DNA of 64,000 bases from the NCBI RefSeq assembly GCF_907163265.1, contig NZ_CAJQUM010000001.1, forward strand, positions 1,798,001-1,862,000. The letters are read 5' to 3'. Source of the stretch: Georgfuchsia toluolica. GTDB lineage: Bacteria > Pseudomonadota > Gammaproteobacteria > Burkholderiales > Rhodocyclaceae. Position numbers and translations under genes: made by a program. How positions within the stretch are numbered: position 1 is the stretch's first letter; each line of letters begins with the position of its first letter. Shown one piece after another: positions 33,856 through 44,483 of this stretch. Under the pieces are notes generated by a model, which did not search any database, was not told where the DNA came from, and was given only the letters and a program-made list of their open reading frames with translations.

Positions 33856-34196
33856 CTAATGGCGAACGATTGACAGCAGTTCGATCTCGAACTGCAAAGT
33901 TGCATTGGGAGGGATTACACCGCCTGCGCCACGTTCACCATAAGCAATGGATGGCGGGCAAGTCAGCTTGGCTTTGCCACCCGGTTCATCTTCTGTACCC
34001 CTCGGTCCAGCAAGGAATAACCCGCGGTATCCGTAGCCACCGGGGCGCTTCCAGCACCCTTTTTCAGTGATCGGTAAACGAGTCCGCTCGGACTGGCAAT
34101 GGCACCGGCTTCTTTGGCCGCACTCGCCACAAAGGCTGACTGGGACCAGGCGGGAATGCTGCAAGCAGCGAGCATGACAGCGATAATATTCTTCAC
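33856..34196 (-). pseudogene. Broken FKBP-type peptidyl-prolyl isomerase gene
   Basis: The gene starts with a GTG at 34196 behind a good GGAG (7-base spacing). It encodes a signal peptide ([15 protein letters not shown]) and the linker [16 protein letters not shown]. After VATDT the family's central block (roughly 36 residues holding the HYRG...EFDSS strands) is missing. GVQKM follows directly, and homology then shifts frame to [20 protein letters not shown] and [14 protein letters not shown]. Deletion plus frameshift make an active isomerase impossible. The 150 bases to tRNA-Ser show nothing else recognisable. Confidence 0.8.
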
Positions 34197-34317
34197 GGCG
34201 AATCTCCAATGGCCGCAACAGCCTCGCATGATTCGCCGTTACTCATGCTCCTGTAAATTTAGCGGCCCGGCGAATTGATATAGTCAGTCGGCCAAATCAG
34301 GAACAGATATTTTCTGA

Positions 34318-34857
34318 TCAACGCGATGGGTACCCCGGTTGCGGAGGTGGCGGCACATATCCCGGAGGGGGCGGAGGCGGGTAATAAGTTCCTGCGGGGG
34401 CAGCGGGTGCCTGTCTGCTGCGCGACATGGAAGCGGGCACTGGCACTTGCTCACCCCTTGCATACATGCACTGGATATAAGCGTTGTCGTAGTTGCGTTG
34501 AGCTCCATAGGCGGAGCTTTGGGCGGCGCTGGTGCCTGCCATGCTGCCTACCAGCAACCCGGTGCCGGCGCCAACCCCGGCTCCTTCATGTCCGCCCATG
34601 ACTGCGCCGGCGGCTGCGCCAACTGCCGTTCCCACGACAGCACTGCGCACACCGGCATCGGTCGCGGCCTGGTTCGCGTCGGTCCCGCCAATCTGGGACT
34701 GCGCATAGTGGCGGCATTCGGCATCATCGTAACGGAACTGGTCGAAGGTTTTGCCGCTCCCGGGCAGGGCCATCACGGTGGGGCCAGTCGGGACGGAAAC
34801 GCACCCGGCAAGCATCAGGGACAGCATACCGGCGAGAATGAAAATGGGGGATTTCAT
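34318..34857 (-). CDS. Glycine-zipper lipoprotein
   Basis: A 179-residue probable outer-membrane lipoprotein. The signal sequence ends in the lipobox LMLAGC at about residues 14-19. A soluble stretch with CRHYAQSQIGG is followed by a glycine-zipper segment (AAAGAVMGGHEGAGVGAG) able to insert in membranes. The tail is rich in proline and tyrosine (PPPPPPGY). YMGG/Gly-zipper lipoproteins of this kind are common envelope proteins of unknown role. It is next to another Pro/Tyr-rich exported protein. Confidence 0.75.
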   Translation of the reverse strand: MKSPIFILAGMLSLMLAGCVSVPTGPTVMALPGSGKTFDQFRYDDAECRHYAQSQIGGTDANQAATDAGVRSAVVGTAVGAAAGAVMGGHEGAGVGAGTGLLVGSMAGTSAAQSSAYGAQRNYDNAYIQCMYARGEQVPVPASMSRSRQAPAAPAGTYYPPPPPPGYVPPPPQPGYPSR

Positions 34858-34878
34858 GGCAATGATTCCTGGTTTGGC

Positions 34879-35271
34879 TCAGCGCTGGCCCGGAGGTTGT
34901 GGTAATACCCTCTGCCATCCGCCAGGGCATTCCTTGATGTAGGGATAATAGCCCCTGGCCGTGGCACAGTAGTACCAATAGTTGTTGGCGGGCGTGGTTG
35001 TAGCAGATTCAGGCGGGGCGGCAGGCACTTGCTGCTGTTCGATATAGACCTGCGGCTGTGGCTGCACAATAACCGGCGAATAGTAAGGCGGGTAGTAGTA
35101 AGGCGGCGGGTAATAGTAAGGTGCCGGGTAATACCACGGTTCCCAAGGGATGCCGATCATCACGCCGAAATGCCCGCCACTCCCATGGTGGCCCCTGCCC
35201 GCCCAAGCGGTGCCGATGCCGGACACCCCCAGCAGCATAAGCAACACGATTAGCAATTTGATCCGTTTCAT
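34879..35271 (-). CDS. Proline/tyrosine-rich exported protein
   Basis: 130 residues. A signal peptide (about 1-24, cleaving after GTAWA) precedes a low-complexity zone of repeated PYYYPP units. The conserved C-terminal motif has two cysteines, WYYCATARGYYPYIKECP followed by GGW. This tail occurs in many proteobacterial small envelope proteins, often beside Gly-zipper lipoproteins as here. The cysteines probably form a disulphide in the periplasm. Function unknown. Confidence 0.7.
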   Translation of the reverse strand: MKRIKLLIVLLMLLGVSGIGTAWAGRGHHGSGGHFGVMIGIPWEPWYYPAPYYYPPPYYYPPYYSPVIVQPQPQVYIEQQQVPAAPPESATTTPANNYWYYCATARGYYPYIKECPGGWQRVLPQPPGQR

Positions 35272-35414
35272 GGCTTGTATCCTTTATTGTATGTAAACGC
35301 TTTGCTCAATATTTTGCCGACACTGCCTGACGCTTCTTTCGATCATGTCAGTATTCATAAGTTGCATGAGCGCAATGGGCGTTGCAAGAAGCGATCATGT
35401 TCGTGCGTCACAGG

Positions 35415-35978
35415 TCATTTTTTCGGCTTGACTGGCGCGGCTGCTTTCGGTGATGATCTGGAGGCGTGTGGCGACATTTCTGATCCGTGTTGACAATACT
35501 CGTGGTCTTCCATGCCTTCGGAGAAGTGTCCACCCCGAAATTGAGAGTGCAAGCTCACGATCCGGTCAAGAACCTTGCGCTGATCCTCGTTCAATACCGC
35601 TTGCAGCTTTTCTGTCGCAGCGGCGAGTTTGGAAAGGCTTTGGGCAAAAGCCGCCGCATGTTCCGCACGCTGCCGGATGGCAGTGGCAGCGTCGACATCG
35701 GGTGGTAGCGGCTTACGGTTGCCGAATGCATTTGACAGCTCCAGGTTGGCTGCCGCAAAAGCTTCCCATGCGCCCTCCTGGGAGGCCTTGATTTCAAGCC
35801 AGGCGGCCTCCCTGGCCATTTGATTCTTGACCCACTGCCCCCGATCTTCCATGGCGATCCGCATGTGCTCACCGGGATAGCATGCCTCTTCGCGCGCGAA
35901 TGATGCAGATGGTGCAGCCAGCGCAAGCAGCAGAACGCCGATCGCGGCAGCACTAAAAATAGAATGGGATACTTTCAT
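35415..35978 (-). CDS. Spy/CpxP-like periplasmic protein
   Basis: 187 residues from the ATG at 35978, which has GGGAGG six bases upstream. The signal peptide ends near SASFA (about residue 28). The body is helical and charged, with an LTxxQ-like segment (LQAVLNEDQRKVLDRIV) at about residues 127-143, the hallmark of the CpxP/Spy chaperone group. The tail is basic and alanine-rich (SPKAAAPVKPKK). It probably senses or buffers unfolded envelope proteins or metals. The assignment rests on one motif and overall composition. Confidence 0.65.
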   Translation of the reverse strand: MKVSHSIFSAAAIGVLLLALAAPSASFAREEACYPGEHMRIAMEDRGQWVKNQMAREAAWLEIKASQEGAWEAFAAANLELSNAFGNRKPLPPDVDAATAIRQRAEHAAAFAQSLSKLAAATEKLQAVLNEDQRKVLDRIVSLHSQFRGGHFSEGMEDHEYCQHGSEMSPHASRSSPKAAAPVKPKK

Positions 35979-36071
35979 GTCAAACCTCCCTGTAACACTG
36001 TTGTGATCAGCTTCCATTCTAGAAACATAATCTTGCGGCGCAATTCAGGAATTGTAAGAACTTGTTGTGAT

Positions 36072-37814
36072 TTACGGTTCCAGCACATACGTCCCCGGCG
36101 CATCGCCGAGCGCCGGATAGTCTTTGCTATCCACCTTCGGCGCCAGCCGCAGAGTACCGGACATGGGCTTGAGCCAATCCATCCAGTCCGGCCACCAGCT
36201 TCCAACATGTTCGGTAGCTTTTCCCTTCCAGCTTTCCGGGGTGTCAAGGCGCGATGCCGACCCGGTGCGGAACTCCCTTTTCGGCGGTTGCACTACCGGA
36301 TTGACGATGCCGAAAATGTGGCCCGACGAGGAGAGAACAAAACGCTTGTCGCCTTCCACCGCGTTGGCGATGCGGAAGGCCTGGCGCCATGGCGCAATGT
36401 GGTCGTCCTCGGCCGCTACCGCATAGACCGGCTGGATAATGCGTTCCAGGCTGATCGGCTTACCAGCCACGTTCAGGGCGTCAGGCCTGATCAGCTTGTT
36501 TTCCAGATAAAACTCGCGCAGATACCAACCGTGCATGACCGCCGGCATGCGCGTGGTATCCATGTTCCAGTAGAGCACGTCGAAGGGCGGCGGAGTTTCG
36601 CCATACAGATAACCATGCACGACGTAATGCCAGATCAGGCTGTTGGAACGCAGCAGACGGAATGAGGCGGCCATTTCACTGCCGTCGAGGTAGCCCTTTT
36701 CTTCCATGGAACGGATCAGCCAGTCCACCGTGCCCGGATCGAGGAACACTTCGATATCCCCGGGATGGTGATAATCGACCAGGGTGGCGAGAAAGGTGGC
36801 GCTGGCCACGGGCATATTCTGCTCGCCCCAGCGGAGGTTGGCCCATGCCATATAGGTAGCAAGCGCGGCGCCGCCAATGCAATAGCCGACCGCATTCACC
36901 TTGTCCGCACCGGACAGTTCACGCGCAATCTGCACGATCCGGTCTATTCCTTCGAGCAGGTAGTCATCGAAAGTGACGCCCCGGTATTCGTCAGTGGGAT
37001 TTTTCCAGCTGGTGATATAGACATCCAGTCCCTGGTCGAGCAGGTATTTGATCATGCTCTTCTTGGGAGTAAGGTCAAGGATGTAGAACTTGTTGATCCA
37101 GGGCGTGACGATCACTACTGGCATCGTATGTACCCTGGCCTGCGTGGGGACGTAATGAATCACTTCCAGCATGCGGTTGCGGAACACTACCTTGCCCGGC
37201 GTGATCGCCAAATTCTTGCCGACATGGAAATCGTTTGGGTTAGTCAAGCGCACGTTGCCGGCTTCGAGGTCGGCGAGAAAGTTGCGCATGCCGCGAATCA
37301 GGCTTTCGCCGCGGGTTTCCAGCGCCTTGCGCTGGGCCACGGGATTGGTCCAGAAAAAGTTGGTCGGCGCCAGGGCGTTGAGCGACTTGCGCCACCAGAA
37401 TGCTGCCCGGCGCCTTTCCTTGTTGGCAAGGCCGGGGGTTTCGTAGAGCATGTTCTGCGCATGGTGGGTAAAGGTGAGATACCACTCCTTGACGATGTCC
37501 CATGTGGCGAAATCGGTCCACATCGGATCGGTAAAGCGCGCGTCATCGGGGTGGGGCTTTTCCACATCGGGACTGGGCTGCCCCAGCGCACGCAGCCAGG
37601 AGTGAACCTGCAAATTCCACATTTTCATAGAGAAGTCGGCGATGGCCTCACCCAATTCCTGGGGATGGGCAAGCCAGGCCATCTGGGCATGCAGCAAAGG
37701 CGTCGCTATACCAATGGGATCAACGTGGGCCTCGGCCCGGGAATTTATTTTGCGCAGAGCATCCCGAAGCGCTGCGGGCAGGTCAGAGGGTTGAGGATAT
37801 TTGACGTTTGTCAT
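36072..37814 (-). CDS. phaC: Class I poly(3-hydroxyalkanoate) synthase
   Basis: Polymerises hydroxyacyl-CoA into storage polyester granules. The 580 residues have the class I N-terminal domain (MKMWNLQVHSWLRALG) and an alpha/beta-hydrolase core. The lipase-like box is GYCIGG, with Cys312 replacing serine, the aspartate is in AEDDHIAPW and the histidine in SSSGHIFGIVNP. All three catalytic residues are present. The ATG at 37814 is preferred, but an in-frame ATG nine codons earlier is possible. phaA, phaB and phasin genes are not adjacent. Confidence 0.94.
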   Translation of the reverse strand: MTNVKYPQPSDLPAALRDALRKINSRAEAHVDPIGIATPLLHAQMAWLAHPQELGEAIADFSMKMWNLQVHSWLRALGQPSPDVEKPHPDDARFTDPMWTDFATWDIVKEWYLTFTHHAQNMLYETPGLANKERRRAAFWWRKSLNALAPTNFFWTNPVAQRKALETRGESLIRGMRNFLADLEAGNVRLTNPNDFHVGKNLAITPGKVVFRNRMLEVIHYVPTQARVHTMPVVIVTPWINKFYILDLTPKKSMIKYLLDQGLDVYITSWKNPTDEYRGVTFDDYLLEGIDRIVQIARELSGADKVNAVGYCIGGAALATYMAWANLRWGEQNMPVASATFLATLVDYHHPGDIEVFLDPGTVDWLIRSMEEKGYLDGSEMAASFRLLRSNSLIWHYVVHGYLYGETPPPFDVLYWNMDTTRMPAVMHGWYLREFYLENKLIRPDALNVAGKPISLERIIQPVYAVAAEDDHIAPWRQAFRIANAVEGDKRFVLSSSGHIFGIVNPVVQPPKREFRTGSASRLDTPESWKGKATEHVGSWWPDWMDWLKPMSGTLRLAPKVDSKDYPALGDAPGTYVLEP

Positions 37815-37940
37815 GGACCAATCCCTGGGAAAGCACTGCACATGCTCGGCAACTCCGTCATGGAAGACGAGGCTCCGTATGAAATTTATTATCGCAAAGC
37901 GACGAAAAACCGCTATTGCGCAAAGTCAATCCTCAGCGCT

Positions 37941-38780
37941 TTAGCGCAACCCGAAGCCCATTTTCAGTAATAGCTCGTGCATGATATCTCGCCCCGAAAG
38001 CGATGCAGCGTTCTCGATGCGCCGTGCAGTTTGCCCGGTCCAACTATCGGGAGCCTTGATGCCCTGCTCTGCATACCAGGCATTCATGATTTTGTCATAG
38101 CGCTGTATCGTCGGCAACTGCACGGCGCGATTGTAGGTCTCATGATGCAATACCGCGCCGGGCTCAAGTCGGGGACGAATTGTCCCGGGCCGCGACGGGT
38201 CGGGATAGCCGACACAGAGACCAAACACTGGCATGACTTGGGGCGGCAGTTTGAGCAGATCGGCAACGACATCGATCTTGTTGCGCAGCGAGCCGATGTA
38301 GACCGTGCCCAGGCCAAGCGATTCCGCGGCAACAACAAAGTTTTGTGCGGCGAGCGCAGCATCGATCACCCCCACCAGCAGCATTTCAATGTAGCTCAGG
38401 GCTTCGGGCTTGATGTTGCGGCTGGCGGCAACCACTTCGAGGCGATGCAGATCGGCGAGCCAAACAAGTACCAGTGGCGCCTGGCGGATATGACGCTGTC
38501 CGCTGCCGGCAACTTCATAAAGCACTTGCTTGCTGGCCGGATCCTCGATGGCAACCACACTCCAGGCCTGCAGATTGGAGGAAGTTGACGCTGACTGCGC
38601 TGCGGCGATGAGTCGTTCCAGCGTTCCCTGTGGCAACGGGTCGGGCTTGTAGGCGCGTGCGGAACGATGGTTCAGCATGGTGGCAATAACCTCGTTCCAT
38701 GGTCCGCCGGGCAGTTCGATGCCGGACTGGTAGCGCGCTGCGAGCAGAGCCTTGGCTGAGGGCAAGCTATCGAATGTCAT
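37941..38780 (-). CDS. Nitroreductase-family flavoprotein
   Basis: 279 residues from the ATG at 38780, with GAAGGA eight bases upstream. The FMN-binding pattern NHRSARAYKPDPLP and the family blocks AAQSASTSSNLQAWS and LVGVIDAALAAQNFVVAAESLGLGT place it with NfsA-like, NADPH-dependent FMN oxidoreductases. The natural substrate of such enzymes is usually unknown. It lies between phaC and hppA on the same strand but is separated from hppA by a terminator. Confidence 0.88.
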   Translation of the reverse strand: MTFDSLPSAKALLAARYQSGIELPGGPWNEVIATMLNHRSARAYKPDPLPQGTLERLIAAAQSASTSSNLQAWSVVAIEDPASKQVLYEVAGSGQRHIRQAPLVLVWLADLHRLEVVAASRNIKPEALSYIEMLLVGVIDAALAAQNFVVAAESLGLGTVYIGSLRNKIDVVADLLKLPPQVMPVFGLCVGYPDPSRPGTIRPRLEPGAVLHHETYNRAVQLPTIQRYDKIMNAWYAEQGIKAPDSWTGQTARRIENAASLSGRDIMHELLLKMGFGLR

Positions 38781-38830
38781 GGTCGTCCTTCTCGAAAGCA
38801 AATACGATGTTGTACTCAGAATTACAAACA

Positions 38831-38856
38831 AAAACGGCAGCCGCGGCTGCCGTTTT
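38831..38856 (-). terminator. Terminator of hppA
   Basis: A perfect palindrome AAAACGGCAGCC-GCGGCTGCCGTTTT is followed on the minus strand by TTTGTTTG, directly after the hppA stop. Confidence 0.88.
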
Positions 38857-38881
38857 GCAGAACAAAAAGATCAGGCAACCA

Positions 38882-40960
38882 TCAGGCAACCAAAGGCAGA
38901 ATCAGTAGCGCCACGATGTTGATGATCTTGATCAGCGGATTCACCGCCGGACCGGCCGTGTCCTTGTAGGGGTCGCCCACGGTGTCGCCGGTCACGGCAG
39001 CCTTGTGCGCTTCCGAACCCTTGCCGCCGAAATGTCCATCCTCGATGTACTTCTTGGCATTGTCCCAGCAGCCGCCGCCGGTGGTCATGGAAATGGCGAC
39101 GAAGAGGCCGGTGACGATGGTGCCCATCAACACGCCGCCCAGGGCGCGCACGCCGGCACCGGGACCCATCAATGCATTCATGCCGAAAGCGGTGACCACA
39201 GGCACCAGCACGGGTAGCAGCGAGGGAATCATCATTTCCTTGATCGCAGCCTTGGTCAGCATGTCGACGCAGGTACCGTACTCCGGCTTGGCCTTGCCTT
39301 CCATGATGCCCTTGATCTCCTTGAACTGGCGGCGTACTTCAACCACCACCGCACCTGCAGCGCGGCCGACGGCTTCCATGCCCATGGCGGCGAACAGGTA
39401 GGGCACCATGCCGCCGATAAAGAGTCCGATGATCACGGCGGGATCGGAAAGTTCGAATGTCACATGCTTGCCCAGCCCTTCGAGACCGTGCGTAAAGTCG
39501 GCGAACAGCACCAGCGCGGCCAAACCGGCGGAGCCGATGGCATAACCCTTGGTCACCGCCTTGGTGGTGTTGCCTACTGCATCAAGCGGATCGGTGACGG
39601 CACGCACGCTGTCAGGCAGTTCGGCCATTTCAGCAATGCCGCCGGCGTTGTCCGTGATCGGGCCGTAGGCGTCGAGCGCGACGATGATGCCGGACATCGA
39701 CAACATCGAGGTCGCGGCGATCGCGATGCCGTAGAGACCGCCGAGTTCATAGGACGACCAGATCGCGGCGCACACCGCCAGTACCGGCCACGCGGTGGCC
39801 TTCATCGACACGCCGAGGCCGGCAATGATGTTGGTACCATGGCCAGTAGTCGAAGCCTGGGCGACATGCTGCACCGGCTTGAACTCGGTGCCAGTGTAGT
39901 ACTCGGTGATGTACACCATGAGGCCGGTAAGAATGAGGCCGATCACGGCGGCGCCATACAACGCAGTGGAACTGACCACATGACCATCCGCCGCCATCAG
40001 ACCGGCAGGAAGCATATAGTTGGTGATCGGATAAAAGGCGATCAGTGCCATTGCGCCGGCAACCGCGAGGCCACGATACAGCGCGTTCATGATCTTGCCG
40101 CCGGGCCGCGCCTTGACGAACATAGTGCCAACGATAGAGGCAATGATCGAGAAACCACCCAGTGCCAGCGGATAAACCACCGCGACCTCGGCCTGCGCCC
40201 TGAACAACAGCGCACCGAGCAACATGGTGGCAATGGTAGTAACCGCGTAGGTTTCGAACAAGTCAGCTGCCATGCCGGCACAGTCGCCGACGTTGTCGCC
40301 GACATTGTCGGCAATTACCGCCGGGTTGCGTGGATCATCTTCCGGGATGCCGGCTTCGACCTTGCCAACGAGGTCGGCGCCGACGTCGGCACCCTTGGTG
40401 AAAATGCCGCCGCCGAGACGGGCGAAGATTGAAATCAGCGAGGAACCAAAACCGAGACCAATCAACGGATGCAATATTTGTTCGAACGGTACATCGGGTC
40501 CCGCCCCGGATTTGAGAAAGGCGTAGTAACCGGCAACACCGAGAAGGCCAAGACCGACGACCAGCATGCCGGTAATGGCGCCGCCCTTGAACGCAACGTC
40601 AAGCGCCTTGGCAAGGCCGCTGCGCGCGGCCTCAGCCGTGCGCACATTGGCGCGGACCGAGACGTTCATGCCGATAAAGCCGGCTGCCCCTGAAAGGATG
40701 GCACCAATGAGAAAACCGGCGGCCGTGGTCCAACCAAGGCCGGGGAGCACTCCGATGATGACAAACAGCGCAATGCCGACCATGCCAATCGTCGTATATT
40801 GGCGCTTGAGGTAGGCCTGTGCGCCTTCCTGGATGGCCGCAGCGATCTGCCGCATGCGCTCGTTGCCCGCTGGCTGTGCAAGTATCCACTGGCTCGATAT
40901 AAAGCCATAGATAACCGCCACTACAGCGCAGGCCAATGCAAAAATCAATCCCGGTGCCAT
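38882..40960 (-). CDS. hppA: Membrane-bound proton-translocating pyrophosphatase
   Basis: Couples hydrolysis of PPi to proton pumping across the membrane. The 692 residues form about 16 membrane helices. The substrate loop is [20 protein letters not shown] with [12 protein letters not shown], and the C-terminal [18 protein letters not shown] is intact. GNTTKA has a lysine where K+-dependent enzymes have alanine, so the K+-independent subclass is expected. The ATG at 40960 has GGGGAG three bases away. The longer open frame upstream has no homology. It diverges from a PPi-type phosphofructokinase gene. Confidence 0.96.
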   Translation of the reverse strand: MAPGLIFALACAVVAVIYGFISSQWILAQPAGNERMRQIAAAIQEGAQAYLKRQYTTIGMVGIALFVIIGVLPGLGWTTAAGFLIGAILSGAAGFIGMNVSVRANVRTAEAARSGLAKALDVAFKGGAITGMLVVGLGLLGVAGYYAFLKSGAGPDVPFEQILHPLIGLGFGSSLISIFARLGGGIFTKGADVGADLVGKVEAGIPEDDPRNPAVIADNVGDNVGDCAGMAADLFETYAVTTIATMLLGALLFRAQAEVAVVYPLALGGFSIIASIVGTMFVKARPGGKIMNALYRGLAVAGAMALIAFYPITNYMLPAGLMAADGHVVSSTALYGAAVIGLILTGLMVYITEYYTGTEFKPVQHVAQASTTGHGTNIIAGLGVSMKATAWPVLAVCAAIWSSYELGGLYGIAIAATSMLSMSGIIVALDAYGPITDNAGGIAEMAELPDSVRAVTDPLDAVGNTTKAVTKGYAIGSAGLAALVLFADFTHGLEGLGKHVTFELSDPAVIIGLFIGGMVPYLFAAMGMEAVGRAAGAVVVEVRRQFKEIKGIMEGKAKPEYGTCVDMLTKAAIKEMMIPSLLPVLVPVVTAFGMNALMGPGAGVRALGGVLMGTIVTGLFVAISMTTGGGCWDNAKKYIEDGHFGGKGSEAHKAAVTGDTVGDPYKDTAGPAVNPLIKIINIVALLILPLVA

Positions 40961-41212
40961 AAACTCCCCTATCAAAATTAAATGAACTAATTCAACTGTT
41001 AATTTTAACATGCCACGACAGGAATATCTCGCCCTGCAACTGTCCAAAATCGATCCCCATACCCGGATCGGATTTCGGATGGAAGCATTCAATGGCGAAT
41101 ATAATTCACGCAACTTGCTGACATCCGCTCCATCAAGCGAAACCCTTGAGACACACCCGTATCTATCCCGGACTGTCTCCACAATCCGATCAAACGAAAG
41201 GAGTTTCAAATC
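40961..41212. promoter_or_regulatory. Divergent hppA-pfp control region
   Basis: A 252-base spacer between the two PPi enzymes. The hppA side is AT-rich (GTTAATTTTAAC at about 40997-41008). On the pfp side TATAAT stands at 41100-41105, 108 bases before the start, without a clear -35. AAAGGAG lies nine bases upstream of the pfp ATG. No operator palindrome is obvious. Confidence 0.4.
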
Positions 41213-42433
41213 ATGCCGCACGGGAAGGTATTAGTCGCTCAGGGTGGCGGGCCAACCGCCGTCATTAACCAATCGATGGCGGGCGTTGTCCTGGAAGCAC
41301 GCAAGTTTCGCAACGTCGAACTGGTCTATGGCGCCTATCACGGGGTTTCCGGAATCGTCAATGAGGACTTCCTCGACCTCACCCAGGAAACTAGCCACAA
41401 CATCGAAATGGTGGCCAGCACGCCCTCCTCGGCGCTGGGTTCAACACGCGACAAGCCCGACCTGCGTTACTGCCAGGAGATATTCAAGGTTCTCAAGGCG
41501 CATGACATCGGCTACTTCTTTTACATCGGTGGCAACGATTCCTCCGACACGGTTCGCATTGTCAGCGAAGAAGCCCGGCGCGCGGGCTACCCGCTACGCT
41601 GCATTCACATTCCGAAGACCATCGACAACGATCTGGTCGGCAACGATCACACGCCGGGCTTTCCTTCGGCAGCGCGCTTCGTGGCGCAGGCATTCATGGG
41701 CGCCAATCTGGACAACGCTTCGCTGCCGGGTGTTTATCTGGCCGTGGTCATGGGGCGCCATGCGGGATTTCTCACGGCGGCATCCGCGCTCGGCAAGAAG
41801 TTCCCTGACGACGGGCCCCACCTGATCTATATTCCCGAGCGCACTTTCAACGTCGAGAAATTCATCGCCGACGTCAAGGCCACCTATGACCGCCATGGCC
41901 GTTGCGTCATTGCGGCATCGGAGGGTATCCACGACGAAAAGGGCACCCCGATCATCACCCAGTTGTCGAGCCAGGTGGAGCGCGATGCCCACGGCAATGT
42001 GCAACTCTCAGGCACCGGCGCCCTGGCTGACCTGTTGTGCGACAAAATCAAGAGCCAACTGGGCATCAAGCGCGTTCGCGGCGACACATTCGGTTATTTG
42101 CAGCGCTCGTTCATGGGCTGCGTGTCGGATGTCGATCAGCGCGAAGCGCGGGAGGTCGGCGAAAAGGCCGTGCAGTTCGCCATGTGGGGCAATCGCGATG
42201 GTTCGGTCGCCATCAAGCGCACCGGCTTTTATTCGGTCGACTACCACCTGCTGCCGCTGGAAGCCGTCGCCGGCAAGACGCGCGTCATGGAGGACGAATT
42301 CATCTCCGCCGACGGCACGGACATCACTGATGCATTCCGCCTCTACCTGCGTCCGCTCCTCGGTTCAGGAATGCCGGATGCGTATCGGCTAAGGCTCAAC
42401 AAGGTAGACAAAATCCTCAACCCGTCGAAATAA
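41213..42433 (+). CDS. pfp: Pyrophosphate-dependent 6-phosphofructokinase
   Basis: Interconverts fructose-6-phosphate and fructose-1,6-bisphosphate with PPi in place of ATP, so it can run in glycolysis and gluconeogenesis. The 406 residues contain the phosphoryl-donor loop [10 protein letters not shown], with aspartate where ATP enzymes have glycine, and PKTIDNDL with the lysine typical of PPi enzymes. [13 protein letters not shown] binds the sugar phosphate. It stands alone on the plus strand, back to back with hppA. A second, ATP-type enzyme is encoded 190 bases downstream on the other strand. Confidence 0.92.
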   Translation: MPHGKVLVAQGGGPTAVINQSMAGVVLEARKFRNVELVYGAYHGVSGIVNEDFLDLTQETSHNIEMVASTPSSALGSTRDKPDLRYCQEIFKVLKAHDIGYFFYIGGNDSSDTVRIVSEEARRAGYPLRCIHIPKTIDNDLVGNDHTPGFPSAARFVAQAFMGANLDNASLPGVYLAVVMGRHAGFLTAASALGKKFPDDGPHLIYIPERTFNVEKFIADVKATYDRHGRCVIAASEGIHDEKGTPIITQLSSQVERDAHGNVQLSGTGALADLLCDKIKSQLGIKRVRGDTFGYLQRSFMGCVSDVDQREAREVGEKAVQFAMWGNRDGSVAIKRTGFYSVDYHLLPLEAVAGKTRVMEDEFISADGTDITDAFRLYLRPLLGSGMPDAYRLRLNKVDKILNPSK

Positions 42434-42451
42434 ACCTGAAAACTTCAATTC

Positions 42452-42594
42452 AAGCCACAGAGGACACAGAGAAAATGCGGGTTTTCGGACGATTGCCGCG
42501 CTCACCCTCCGGGTGAGATCGCCAGCTTATGCAAGGCATTGTCTTTCCTCTGTGAACTCTGTGTCCTCTGTGGCTAACTGCTTTTTCTAGGATA
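42452..42594. repeat. CCACAGAGGACACAGAG palindromic element
   Basis: Left arm GCCACAGAGGACACAGAG, central hairpin CTCACCC-TCC-GGGTGAG at about 42502-42518, right arm CTCTGTGTCCTCTGTGGC followed by TAACTGCTTTTTC. It fills the space between convergent pfp and pfkA. The central hairpin and the tail TAACTGCTTTT are shared with the copy at 3475-3668. Confidence 0.8.
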
Positions 42595-42621
42595 AAACAT
42601 CGGGCTGGCGATTGACGCGCG

Positions 42622-43731
42622 TCAGTCGCCGAAGCAAATCCCGATATCCCGCCCTGTCTGCAAGGTATCGCTGTCCATCGGTACCGCCTTCATGCGCCCC
42701 GCCACTTCTTCCAGCGCCACATAGCTCACGTTGGGGAAGCCCAGCGATACCATGATGCCGGTGTGCCCCTCTTCGAGCGCCCGCACGGCGGCGCTGCCGA
42801 AGCGCATGGCGGCCAGCCGGTCGAAGGAAGTGGGACTGCCGCCGCGCAACAAATGGCCGAGCACGACCACTCGCGCATCCTTGCCGGTGCGCGCGCGCAA
42901 CTCCTTCGCGACATGCTCGCCGATGCCGCCGAGGCGTTCGGCCTGGCCGATTTCCGCCGCGTCTACAATCGCCCGCTGCCCGTCGGCGGGTCTTGCGCCT
43001 TCGGCGACCACAACAATCGAATACATGCGTCCTTCGTCATCCCGCGCACGAATCTTGGCCGCGACTTTCTCCAAATCAAAGGCGATCTCGGGAATCAGGA
43101 TGGCATGAGCACTGCCGGCAATGCCGCTATGCAACGCGATCCAGCCCGCATAGCGCCCCATGACCTCAACCACCATCACCCGCTGATGGCTTTCCGCCGT
43201 GCTGTGGAGGCGGTCCAGGCATTCGGTGGCAAACGCCACCGCCGTATCGAAGCCGAAGGTGGTAAAGGTCTTGTCCAGGTCGTTGTCGATCGTCTTGGGC
43301 ACCCCGACCACGCACAGCCCCTTCTGGTGCAGGGCGTTTGCAATCGTGAGCGATCCGTCGCCGCCGATCGAGACCAGGGCATCCAGCTCCTTCATGGCGA
43401 AAAAATTCAGTATCTCGTCGCTGCGATCGACATCCCGCGTCGTCCCGTCCGGCATATTCATCGGAAAATGCAGCGGATTACCCTTGTTGGTGGTACCCAG
43501 AATCGTACCGCCCAGATGCCCGATACCGCGCACCCTGTCGCGCGTAAGACGGAACACCCCGCCTTCCGCATAGCGCTCGGGAAAGAGGATGCCGTTGAAG
43601 CCATCACGAATGCCATAGCATTCCCAGCCCCGGTTGGCGGCGGAGATGACCACGGAACGGATGACGGCATTGAGACCGGGAGCATCTCCGCCGCCGGTGC
43701 AAATGGCGATGCGACGAATTGGATTGGTCAT
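42622..43731 (-). CDS. pfkA: 6-phosphofructokinase, group III, ATP type predicted
   Basis: 369 residues, phosphofructokinase family. The donor loop reads VSIGGDGSLT, with glycine at the position that selects ATP, while [12 protein letters not shown] has the lysine otherwise found in PPi enzymes. This G/K combination defines group III enzymes, of which characterised members use ATP. It is last gene of the exbB...adk-pfkA minus-strand run, 28 bases after adk. Presence of both donor types next to hppA suggests the cell can route glycolytic flux through ATP or PPi. Confidence 0.85.
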   Translation of the reverse strand: MTNPIRRIAICTGGGDAPGLNAVIRSVVISAANRGWECYGIRDGFNGILFPERYAEGGVFRLTRDRVRGIGHLGGTILGTTNKGNPLHFPMNMPDGTTRDVDRSDEILNFFAMKELDALVSIGGDGSLTIANALHQKGLCVVGVPKTIDNDLDKTFTTFGFDTAVAFATECLDRLHSTAESHQRVMVVEVMGRYAGWIALHSGIAGSAHAILIPEIAFDLEKVAAKIRARDDEGRMYSIVVVAEGARPADGQRAIVDAAEIGQAERLGGIGEHVAKELRARTGKDARVVVLGHLLRGGSPTSFDRLAAMRFGSAAVRALEEGHTGIMVSLGFPNVSYVALEEVAGRMKAVPMDSDTLQTGRDIGICFGD

Positions 43732-43759
43732 GGCAGCGCCCCCGGTCTATTCCTCCGTA

Positions 43760-44425
<666 letters not shown>

Positions 44426-44483
44426 TTAAAAATACTTCAGTTTGGGGTCAGTCGAAACGTCTATTCTATGTTTAACCGACGCC

